22,265 nt of DNA from Enorma sp964624825 (lineage in GTDB: Bacteria > Actinomycetota > Coriobacteriia > Coriobacteriales > Coriobacteriaceae). The first letter of the stretch is position 1. Each line of letters opens with the position of its first letter. A program made the translations under genes and the position numbers. This document shows positions 15,670 to 22,265 of the stretch, piece after piece. The notes beneath the pieces are model-generated. The model was not told the origin of the DNA. It worked only from the letters and a program-made list of their open reading frames with translations, and did not search any database. The DNA lies in assembly GCA_964624825.1 (NCBI GenBank), contig CAZUYD010000029.1, positions 1 through 22,265 of the forward strand. Direction: 5' to 3'.

Positions 15670-15743
15670 GCGGCAGCCGGCGACATGCGGCACGCGGTAG
15701 CATGCGGCAGCCGGCAGCATGCGGCACGGGCGGCGCGGCAGCC
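15670..15743 (+). repeat. Short GC-rich direct repeats, two 25-bp copies plus a partial third
   Basis: GCGGCAGCCGGC followed by a 2-base variation and CATGCGGCACG occurs at 15670-15694 and 15704-15728 (period 34). A partial third copy, GCGGCAGCC, is at 15735-15743. It lies just after trmB. Too few and too irregular for a CRISPR array. Confidence 0.75.
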
Positions 15744-15796
15744 AACCCCCAGCACAATACCTATCGCAGTGAAGTGCGAGCAGCCGACAACGACGA

Positions 15797-15885
15797 CACC
15801 AAAATGCGAGAAACGAGCACTGCACCCCCAGCCGCGAGAGCGCCATGATAGATAACGGCAGCACCAAAATGCGAGAAACGAGCAC
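15797..15885 (+). repeat. Perfect 24-bp direct repeat, two copies 65 bp apart
   Basis: Copies at 15797-15820 and 15862-15885 are identical over 24 bases, containing the core AAAATGCGAGAAACGAGCAC. Each is followed within 13-24 bases by a CAT(G/A)ATAGAT element (15844-15853; 15899-15908), so the whole unit, with a possible -10-like box, appears duplicated upstream of the helicase gene. Confidence 0.85.
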
Positions 15886-15942
15886 GCCCGAAACCCTGCA
15901 TAATAGATGGTGTTGCCTCACACGTTACGGAGCGTTCGACAT

Positions 15943-18708
15943 ATGAAAAACGATGCCGCCACACAGCACGCCGCCCCAACCAGCACCTCGGCAAGCATGT
16001 CATCTGCCAGCTCGTTTGCCGCGGGAACCGGCAGCACGGGCGAGCACGGGTCGCTCGGCGCGCTTGCCCCCAGCTGGTGGGAGCCCGAAGAGGGAGAAGA
16101 GCCCGAGCCATGGCTCACCCCCGACGAGGCGTTCGAACGATTCCTCGGCTGGTGCGACGATCGCGGCATCGAGCTCTGGCCGCACCAAGAAGAAGCTCTC
16201 ATGGATCTCGCCGCGGGCGATCACGTGATCTTGGGCACGCCCACGGGCAGCGGCAAGTCGCTCGTCGCGCTCGGTATGCTCTTCCTCGGTATGGCGCAGG
16301 GTCGCCGCTCCTACTACACCGCGCCCATCAAAGCGCTCGTAAGCGAGAAGTTCTTCGACCTCGTGGAGGTGTTCGGCCGTGACAACGTCGGCATGATCAC
16401 CGGCGATACGCACATCAACACGCAGGCGCCGGTGATCTGCTGCACGGCCGAGATTCTGGCCAACCAGGCGCTGCGCGAGGGTGCGGAGGCCGATGTGGGA
16501 TGCGTCGCCATGGACGAGTTCCACTATTTCGCCGACCCCGACCGCGGCTGGGCGTGGCAGGTGCCGCTGCTCACCCTGCCGCATGCTCAGTTCATGCTCA
16601 TGAGCGCCACGCTCGGCGATGTGACGCAGATCGCCCAAGCGCTGGAAGAGCTCACCGGTACGCCGGTTGACCAGGTTACCGATGCTCCGCGTCCGGTGCC
16701 GCTCGCCTATGAATACGTGGACACCGCCCTTGAGGGCACGGTCGAGCTTGCCATTCGCCGCGACGAGGCCCCGCTCTACATCGTGCATTTCTCTCAAGAT
16801 GCCGCGCTCACCACGGCGCAAGCGCTCGCCAACTTCGGCATCGCCAGCAAGGAGCAGCGCGCAGCCATCAAAGACGCTGCCAAAGGCACGCACTTCACCA
16901 CGGCGTTCGGCAAGATCTTACGGCGGCTCATCGGTTGCGGCGTGGGCGTGCACCATGCCGGCATGCTTCCCCGGTACCGGCTGCTCGTCGAGCGCCTTGC
17001 CCAGCAAGGGCTCTTGCCCGTCATCTGCGGCACCGATACCCTGGGCGTAGGCATCAACGTTCCCATCCACACGGTGGTGCTCACCGCGCTCACCAAGTTC
17101 GACGGCTATCGCATGCGCCGGTTGCGCGCGCGCGAGTTCCACCAAATCGCCGGGCGCGCCGGGCGCGCGGGCTTTGACACCGAAGGCATGGTCATCGCCG
17201 AGGCGCCTGAATACGAGATTGAGAACGCTAAACTCGTGGCCAAAGCGGGCAACGATCCCAAGAAGCTCCGAAAGCTCAAGAAAAAGAAGCCGCCCGAGGG
17301 GTTCGTGACCTGGAACAAGCAGACGTTCGAACGGCTATGCGAGGCATCGCCCGAGCCGCTTAAACCGCGGATGCGCATCACGAACTCCATGGTGCTATCG
17401 ATGGTCGAACGCGGTGGCGACGCGCGTGCGCGTGTACACGAGCTTATCGAGTCGAGCATGCAAACGGACGAGGAAAAACTCAAGCTCGAGGCACGTGCCG
17501 ACGAGATCTTCGCCACGCTCATCGACACCGGCGTGGTGATTCGAGAGGATTTTCTAAGTGATGATGGGGACGCAAGGGCGAACGGCGCGGGGGCGGAGGC
17601 CGGCACCGCAGATGAGGCGGATGCAGATACCGCCAATATGCAGGTGAGCTACACGCTTACCGTCGATCTGCCCGAAGATTTCGCGCTCGACCAACCCCTC
17701 TCTCCCTTCTTACTTGCCGCGCTCGAACTACTCGACCCCGAAAGCGAAACATACACCTACGACCTTATCTCGATGGCCGAAGCGACCCTCGAAGACCCCA
17801 AGCAAGTGCTTCGCGCCCAGGAGCGCGCCGCGCGCGACCGTGCGATGGCGGATATGAAGGCCGAAGGCATCGAGTACGAGGAACGGCTTGAACGCTTGCA
17901 AGACGTCACGTACCCTAAGCCGCTCGAAGACGTGCTCGACGCGGCGTTTGCCGAGTACTGCGTGAAGGTTCCCTGGGCGGCCGACTACGCGCTCTCACCC
18001 AAAAGCGTGCTACGCGACATGCTTGAGAGCGCGTCGGACTTCAAGGGATACATCCAGCGCTATAACATCGCGCGCTCCGAAGGGATCCTCTTGCGGTATC
18101 TGGCCGAGGTATTCCGAACGCTCGACCGCACCATCCCCGAGAGCAAGCGCACCGAGCAGCTGGACGACATCATCTCGTGGCTCGGCTTCGTGGTGCGGAG
18201 CGTCGATTCGAGCCTGGTGGACGAATGGGCCGCGTCAGGCGATTCCGCTGCATACGATGCGACACCGCCCTCTGCAATCGAGGCGGTCGTCGCCGATCGC
18301 CGCGGCGTCACACTTCTGGTGCGCAACGCGCTCTTCCAGCGGGTGAAGCTCGCCGCGGCGGGTCGCACAGACGACCTTGGCGAGCTCGACGGCGCGTGGG
18401 GCATGGGCGCTGTGAAGTGGAAGCACGCACTCGACGCCTTTTTCGAGACACACGATGAGCTGCTGTTGGATGCCGATGCCCGCTCGACCGCATATTTCGC
18501 TATCGACGAGTCCGACGAACTCAAGCCTGCGGAGGAAGGCGGCCACGCGTGGCACGTGCACCAGATCTTCCACGACGCGGACGGCGACTCGGACTTCGGC
18601 ATCATGGCCGACCTCGATCTCGACGCCACGCAGGAAGAGAGCGAAGCGGTGTTCAAGAACTACCGCGTTGGGTTTATTGAAGCGCTGCTCGAGAGGTACG
18701 ACGCGTAA
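15943..18708 (+). CDS. Ski2/Mtr4-like superfamily II helicase, DUF3516-type C-terminus
   Basis: A 921-residue DExH-box helicase. The start is ATG 15943, with GGAG upstream; an in-frame ATG at 15907 falls on the likely -10 region and is rejected. Residues 1-45 are Ser/Ala/Thr-rich and probably disordered. Helicase motifs: I GTPTGSGKS (98-106), II DEFH (191-194) in MDEFHYFADPDRGWAWQ, III MSATLGD (221-223 SAT), V GTDTLGVGINVP, VI QIAGRAGRAG (401-410). After the RecA core, FERLCEASPEPLKPRM and RITNSMVLSMVERGGD match the pattern of actinobacterial DUF3516-type helicases. A Glu/Ala/Asp-rich insert lies at about residues 545-565. By family these are RNA or nucleic-acid remodelling enzymes, likely cytosolic housekeeping. 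It is preceded by a 314-base repeat-containing leader and followed by a decayed Fic gene on the other strand. Exact substrate is unknown. Confidence 0.88.
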   Translation: MKNDAATQHAAPTSTSASMSSASSFAAGTGSTGEHGSLGALAPSWWEPEEGEEPEPWLTPDEAFERFLGWCDDRGIELWPHQEEALMDLAAGDHVILGTPTGSGKSLVALGMLFLGMAQGRRSYYTAPIKALVSEKFFDLVEVFGRDNVGMITGDTHINTQAPVICCTAEILANQALREGAEADVGCVAMDEFHYFADPDRGWAWQVPLLTLPHAQFMLMSATLGDVTQIAQALEELTGTPVDQVTDAPRPVPLAYEYVDTALEGTVELAIRRDEAPLYIVHFSQDAALTTAQALANFGIASKEQRAAIKDAAKGTHFTTAFGKILRRLIGCGVGVHHAGMLPRYRLLVERLAQQGLLPVICGTDTLGVGINVPIHTVVLTALTKFDGYRMRRLRAREFHQIAGRAGRAGFDTEGMVIAEAPEYEIENAKLVAKAGNDPKKLRKLKKKKPPEGFVTWNKQTFERLCEASPEPLKPRMRITNSMVLSMVERGGDARARVHELIESSMQTDEEKLKLEARADEIFATLIDTGVVIREDFLSDDGDARANGAGAEAGTADEADADTANMQVSYTLTVDLPEDFALDQPLSPFLLAALELLDPESETYTYDLISMAEATLEDPKQVLRAQERAARDRAMADMKAEGIEYEERLERLQDVTYPKPLEDVLDAAFAEYCVKVPWAADYALSPKSVLRDMLESASDFKGYIQRYNIARSEGILLRYLAEVFRTLDRTIPESKRTEQLDDIISWLGFVVRSVDSSLVDEWAASGDSAAYDATPPSAIEAVVADRRGVTLLVRNALFQRVKLAAAGRTDDLGELDGAWGMGAVKWKHALDAFFETHDELLLDADARSTAYFAIDESDELKPAEEGGHAWHVHQIFHDADGDSDFGIMADLDLDATQEESEAVFKNYRVGFIEALLERYDA

Positions 18709-18849
18709 AAGTTTGAGGGGCAAAGCGCGGCGGCCGGAGGGACACAATAATCGCCACACTCATTCTGGTCCAATCCCCTACCGCCTTCTTTCCTGTTTGC
18801 TCGCTCTATCTGAGGCTGCTCGCCACTGCCCCACACTCATCCTCTCCGG

Positions 18850-19876
18850 CTGCCCATCATGCGCCAAATACCCTGCGCAGTGGAGACCCCCCCCCGACAA
18901 CGCGACGGCCTCATTCGCCTGGTAGAACACCTTCTTGCCACGCTTCTCAATGGGCCTAGAACGCCATAGTTGCACGCTCAATCGATGAGATTCGCCGCAG
19001 CGCGCAGCGTGATACCGAACCGTTTCGCCAGGTAATCTTTGGTAACGACAGGCCGTTCGGCAAGCACCTCGGGCAAATGCACAAGGCAAGATCAAGCGCG
19101 CTCGTACGCACGCTCCCGCCAAGTATGCAAAACGCTATCGATCCATACGGCCACGTACCGCCCGATAGTAATCGCCACTCCAAGCGTCTGTAGAACTTCT
19201 TCGAATCGCATAGGGATCCCCATGTTGATATGCCGAAATCACTCCCATGCGCGCATCGATGCCGTGAAGGAAGCTCGCCGGAACTGATACTAAGGCTTAC
19301 TTGAAAACGCCCTCGTCACACATCATGGCATGTAACAACGCGCAACCCGTTCTGCTGTTTCCGCCCATGAAGGGATAGATTACCTCGAACTGCGTATCGA
19401 ACAGAGAAGTCTTTACTATCGCGTGCAGATCGTTTCGTCGTGAAAGCACGACATGACGTTCATGCACTCATTTCGGCTAGTGCCACGTTGCGCGCACTCG
19501 ACGTTAGCTGTTCAATCTGAAAGCTGGCAGCAAATTCGTTCCGCAGCAAAAGCATGAGAAGGTTACAGCCGCGAGCACTTTGTTGCTCGTCGAGCCGAAT
19601 CATTTGAGCGATGACTTCCTCGATATAGCATGCAAGCTCAGAGGAAACAGCGAGCGGCACGGAAGTGATGAGCGGCGAAACCGCCGCTTGATATATTGAC
19701 GCAATCTTTCGCCGTAAGGTTTTGAAAGAAGCCGGGCTCGTCTGAACCGCGATATCATAGAAGGGATTCAAACGACACGAGTGGCCATGATGGCTGAGCT
19801 CTCTTTGAGCCCAACACGTCGTTCGTCGCTTCGTCTCCCTCAGCTCGCATTGATCAAATTCACTTCCTTTAGCCAA
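18850..19876 (-). pseudogene. Decayed Fic-family protein gene
   Basis: The minus strand holds pieces of a Fic protein in order. First comes the Fic N-terminal region (19460-19876) with IEEVIAQMIRLDEQQSARG and ASFQIEQLTSSARNVALAE, where intact Fic proteins have 'RFDe.qaaRG...' and 'A.SSQIEn.T.S.r.valAe'. A stop follows. About 83 bases later comes the Fic core as YPFMGGNSRTGC (19342-19377), against the consensus HPFxDGNGRTGR. Then LHGIDARMGVISAYQHGDP, and finally a winged-helix C-terminus VLAERPVVTKDYLAKRFGIT broken by TGA (18978-18980), continuing in other frames to VFYQANEAVAL. About 90 codons between N-terminal region and core are missing. The catalytic His is Tyr, and the Gly and last Arg are lost. 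A run of nine C (18887-18895) marks a likely frameshift. Intact Fic enzymes transfer AMP or similar groups to proteins; this copy should be inactive. Confidence 0.8.
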
Positions 19877-19881
19877 TCTGT

Positions 19882-19911
19882 TTTGGAAGTGAAGTAGGTT
19901 TTACTTCCAAA
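19882..19911. promoter_or_regulatory. Perfect 9-bp inverted repeat, possible operator upstream of the AIPR gene
   Basis: TTTGGAAGT (19882-19890) and ACTTCCAAA (19903-19911) are separated by 12 bases. The same CTTCCAAA half-site recurs at 19944-19951. It lies at the start of the AT-rich segment, 160-190 bases before the AIPR ATG, where a regulator could bind. Confidence 0.4.
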
Positions 19912-19947
19912 CCTGCCCAGAAACTGAGGCGAGATATTGTTCGCTTC

Positions 19948-19968
19948 CAAAATGAAGAACACATTTTG
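19948..19968. repeat. Perfect 7-bp inverted repeat upstream of the AIPR gene
   Basis: CAAAATG (19948-19954) and CATTTTG (19962-19968) flank a 7-base spacer. It overlaps a CTTCCAAA half-site of the neighbouring inverted repeat, which supports a compound regulatory region in the roughly 200 bases before the AIPR gene. Confidence 0.4.
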
Positions 19969-20074
19969 ATCAATCCACCTCCTTCGCTCACGACAACCAG
20001 ACAGCAGGCCGTTGTCCAGATCTTGATCTTTCAAGGTACTTGTGATCTAGTAAGACAGGAGAAGGGAGTTCAGA

Positions 20075-22129
20075 ATGAAATTTGATAGAGATTTATTTCG
20101 CTCAAATCTGTTTGAACAAATGGATCAGTTGCGCGCTGATTTGCCCTCACTTTCAACTAACGACTCAGACGATAAAGTTTTTTGCTATCTCGTTGCAAAC
20201 ATGTTTGACACAATTGATGAGGATGCCTTTCATTACACCGACGGCCCTAATGACCTGGGCATTGATTTTTATACTCAAGATGGCGAGGACTTTCGAATTT
20301 ATCAATGTAAATCGATTGATTCCGACGCCAACCCTAAAGGGAAGACATTTGACGAAACTCCAGTGAATGAGATTGCAGCGGCCATCGATTACCTTATAGA
20401 CGGCAATCGAAAAGCGTCCTCTGACGTTCAACGGCTTCGCGCGAGCTATCAGCTCAATGTTGAAGAGCATTCCTTAACTGCCGTTCTTGCAATTGAAGGA
20501 AGGTTGAGCCCTTCAGCAGAGGATCGCTTTCATCAAATCAGAGATACCTACAAGAACAAACATGTTGACATCCGTCTGATTGACGAGCAAACAATTTTCA
20601 ACGCTTGGCATGAGCTCGACGAACTGAAGAAGCCGCAGGACGTCAGCATTGATCTGCAAATCATTGGCAACGGGCTCATGAAGATGAACGGATGGTTCTG
20701 CGCTGTTGCGTCAATCAAATCTTTCATAAAGGCTATGGAAAGCTACGGAAAGGGACTGTTCGATCTCAACGTTCGTGCAAATCTCAAATCCTCGAAAGTA
20801 AATGCCGCAATAAAGAGGACCATCAGCACGGCGAAGGGACAAAAGCAGTTTATCCATCTTAATAACGGCCTTGTAATTATTTGCAACAACTACTCCTTTT
20901 CGAGCAATTCTACCTCCGTCAGGATTAAAGGTGCACAGGTCATCAATGGATGCCAGACATTAAGCACCTTGTGGGACTACTACTTCCATGCAAGCAAAGC
21001 TGAAAAAGAGGAGCTTCTTTCCAACCTCAACATTCTTGTTAAGGTAATCGACAATACCAAGGTTTCGAAAGACAATCTTCTCGATGACATCATTGTCGCT
21101 TCGAACAATCAGAACCCCATGAATGAACGCAATTTAAAGTCGAATTCAATAGAACAAAGACAGATTCAAGCTCATTTCTATCAACCCCCACTCCGACCGC
21201 AGCTCCGCTATTTTTACATTCGCAAAGACGGTGAATTCGATGCGTTTTTAGATGGTGTCAAGGTTCGAGAACCTAAGAAAAAGTATTTCGAAATATCTGG
21301 CAGCGCTGCAAGAAAGGCAAACAAGTACCGACACATCGAGAACACTGCGCTAGCAAAAATGTGGTGGTCTTGGATTGGAAACGGCTCTGCCGTTAACGCC
21401 GGATCAGTCGATTATTTTGGAACATCAACTTACACCCATATCTTTGAAGAACGGCCGAGCTACGAAGCATGGGAAGCGGCCGCTTTGCCGGATTATCAGT
21501 TCGATGAGAAACTTTTAGAGAGTCGGCCTCCGACCCAATTTCAATATTTGGCATGTATGGCATTGAGCTCGTACTTGGGATACCGGGCAAAACCTGAAAA
21601 CATGAGACAATTCAAAAAAGAACGTATCCAGCAGCTCATCGATAGCAAAACGATTTCTCAAAGTTCGTCAAAACAGGAAATAGATAACGCCCTGGCAGAT
21701 GACGCAGATTATACGAACACAAACTGGCTCAGTCAGATGAGCTACATACTAACTGACATCTCCGCTTTCGTCCTTGTCAATAAATACGGAGCTTTGACGT
21801 CGGAAACATGCCGCAAATTAATCGATTTAGGCGATATGTCCTATTGGCTCGAACATGGGATGAATCGAAAGTATATTTCTGATGATCCGATGCATAATGG
21901 TCTCTTGGAACGACTATTCGAATTCGTCTGGTATGCCGCAACTTCGTTCTTCACCTTGAATCGAAACGCTATTCTTTTAGCAAACAGGCCCAAGTTATAT
22001 CTAGGCAAGAATGAGACCATCCGAGCTATCAAGCAAAATTGCCTGAAACAGAACAAAGACTTTTTCGAGTACCCCACATCGCTAAAGCCTGCAAAGGTAA
22101 CGTTCCTTGATTCGTTCCCATCAATTTAA
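20075..22129 (+). CDS. AIPR-family protein with N-terminal restriction-endonuclease-like domain (phage defence / RM-associated)
   Basis: A 684-residue soluble protein. Residues 1-180 resemble an Mrr-type nuclease fold: D60-LGI-D64, then a strand RIYQCK with Q77 and K79, a possible (D)-QxK active site. The AIPR (abortive infection phage resistance) core follows: FDLNVRANLKSSKVN (from F229), FIHLNNGLVIICNN (NNG at 263-265), and GAQVINGCQTLSTLWDYY (VINGCQT at 289-295), the best conserved block of the family; later IIVASNNQNPMNERNLKSN. GAAGGGAG at 20061-20068, six bases before ATG 20075, sets the start. The gene is clearly AT-richer than its neighbours, with many AAA, TTT and ATT codons, which points to transfer. 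From family knowledge, AIPR proteins occur in restriction-modification-like loci with a cytosine methyltransferase, MutL-like ATPase and Z1 protein; a methyltransferase tail is convergent here. Nuclease activity is an inference. Confidence 0.88.
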   Translation: MKFDRDLFRSNLFEQMDQLRADLPSLSTNDSDDKVFCYLVANMFDTIDEDAFHYTDGPNDLGIDFYTQDGEDFRIYQCKSIDSDANPKGKTFDETPVNEIAAAIDYLIDGNRKASSDVQRLRASYQLNVEEHSLTAVLAIEGRLSPSAEDRFHQIRDTYKNKHVDIRLIDEQTIFNAWHELDELKKPQDVSIDLQIIGNGLMKMNGWFCAVASIKSFIKAMESYGKGLFDLNVRANLKSSKVNAAIKRTISTAKGQKQFIHLNNGLVIICNNYSFSSNSTSVRIKGAQVINGCQTLSTLWDYYFHASKAEKEELLSNLNILVKVIDNTKVSKDNLLDDIIVASNNQNPMNERNLKSNSIEQRQIQAHFYQPPLRPQLRYFYIRKDGEFDAFLDGVKVREPKKKYFEISGSAARKANKYRHIENTALAKMWWSWIGNGSAVNAGSVDYFGTSTYTHIFEERPSYEAWEAAALPDYQFDEKLLESRPPTQFQYLACMALSSYLGYRAKPENMRQFKKERIQQLIDSKTISQSSSKQEIDNALADDADYTNTNWLSQMSYILTDISAFVLVNKYGALTSETCRKLIDLGDMSYWLEHGMNRKYISDDPMHNGLLERLFEFVWYAATSFFTLNRNAILLANRPKLYLGKNETIRAIKQNCLKQNKDFFEYPTSLKPAKVTFLDSFPSI

Positions 22130-22135
22130 AAGCGT

Positions 22136-22174
22136 GATAGCGTAGGGAAAAGCCTTCGGCTATCGTTCGTTTTT
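22136..22174 (+). terminator. Probable bidirectional terminator between convergent genes
   Basis: GATAGC (22136-22141) pairs with GCTATC (22159-22164), enclosing a small AGCC-ttc-GGCT hairpin, then GTTCG and TTTTT (22170-22174). On the minus strand the inner AGCC/GGCT hairpin is followed by TTTTCC. It sits in the 50-base gap between the two convergent stops. Confidence 0.5.
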
Positions 22175-22179
22175 CAGTA

Positions 22180-22265
22180 CTAAGATGGCTGATTCGCCAA
22201 CCTCCGTGCGATCACCTGTCCGATACGATGGGGAATGCCAACGATCAGCGCATTCCCCATGCAGA
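22180..22265 (-). CDS. C-terminal end of a probable DNA (cytosine-5-)methyltransferase, truncated by window
   Basis: Only 28 codons are visible, ending with TAG (22180-22182 on plus reads CTA). The translated tail CMGNALIVGIPHRIGQ, followed by VIARRL and a short ANQPS end, fits the C-terminal motif of C5-cytosine methyltransferases ('lGNa..v.v...Ig..i'). The enzyme would protect host DNA by methylating cytosine. The catalytic domain is outside the window, so the call rests on one motif. It is convergent with the AIPR gene, 50 bases apart, and probably belongs to the same restriction-modification-like island. Confidence 0.55.
   Translation of the reverse strand, partial: CMGNALIVGIPHRIGQVIARRLANQPS

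Larger units (their letters stand above)
15629..15942 (+). promoter_or_regulatory. Gene-free leader upstream of the Ski2-like helicase
   Basis: About 314 bases hold the two repeat families listed separately and a -10-like CATAAT at 15899-15904. TACGGAG at 15926-15932 is the probable ribosome site for the ATG at 15943. No open frame here looks coding. The duplicated repeat plus CATnATAGAT arrangement could be a tandem promoter or operator. Confidence 0.4.

Noticed and set aside
15670..15885. Possible CRISPR-like array
   Set aside because: Only two or three irregular copies of two unrelated repeats, no consistent spacer length, and no cas genes nearby.
18778..19122. 114-codon minus-strand frame
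   Set aside because: It covers the winged-helix end of the Fic remnant but mostly in the wrong frame; only the VFYQANEAVAL part matches, so it is part of the pseudogene rather than a gene.
19840..20034. 64-codon minus-strand frame upstream of the AIPR gene
   Set aside because: It lies over the inverted repeats of the presumed control region and has no recognisable motif. It could be a remnant but cannot be supported.
21265..21278. GGTTCGAGAACC, resembling a tRNA T-loop or operator palindrome
   Set aside because: It lies inside the AIPR coding sequence, with no acceptor or anticodon stems around it; probably chance.

Overview
The window is a GC-rich bacterial chromosome segment. The best fit is the actinobacterial class Coriobacteriia. 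This is an inference from the single-chain PurL of the clostridial/coriobacterial type, a Ski2-like helicase with the actinobacterial DUF3516-type C-terminus, and the general codon bias. No rRNA or tRNA gene is present to settle it. The left ~18.7 kb is mostly well-packed GC-rich genes. The right end (from about 19.85 kb) is visibly AT-richer and looks horizontally acquired.

Layout. (1) 1-2806: 3' three quarters of purL, FGAM synthase with fused glutaminase. (2) 3093-10446: a small nuclease-fold-like ORF, then TerB_N/TerB_C protein, BrxD-type P-loop ATPase (ATGA overlap with the TerB gene), a FabG-type SDR with its own start signals and a strong terminator, and an Lhr/BrxHI-like SF2 helicase. 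The TerB, BrxD and Lhr genes form a probable DNA-processing or phage-defence module with the SDR sitting inside it. (3) 10447-11601: about 1.15 kb with no convincing protein gene except a possible 25-residue hydrophobic peptide. It is rich in inverted repeats, including a 26-bp element present twice in opposite orientation. (4) 11602-15628: a tRNA-modification cluster: elp3 (minus), and divergently a Trm9-like SAM methyltransferase and trmB (plus). Elp3 makes cm5U34 and Trm9-type enzymes methylate that product, so the pair suggests a bacterial mcm5U pathway. (5) 15629-15942: gene-free leader with two families of short direct repeats. (6) 15943-18708: Ski2-like DUF3516-type helicase. (7) about 18850-19876 (minus): a decayed Fic-family gene with stops, frameshifts, a large internal deletion and a mutated Fic motif. 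(8) 20075-22129: an AT-rich AIPR-family gene with an N-terminal restriction-endonuclease-like domain, convergent with the last codons of what looks like a DNA cytosine-5 methyltransferase (22180 to window end). This is probably the edge of a restriction-modification-like island.

The most interesting parts are the TerB-BrxD-Lhr module with the embedded SDR, the Elp3/Trm9-like pair, the AIPR/methyltransferase island edge, and the unexplained inverted-repeat region at 10.5-11.5 kb. Functional calls rest on motifs read by eye; no database search was possible.
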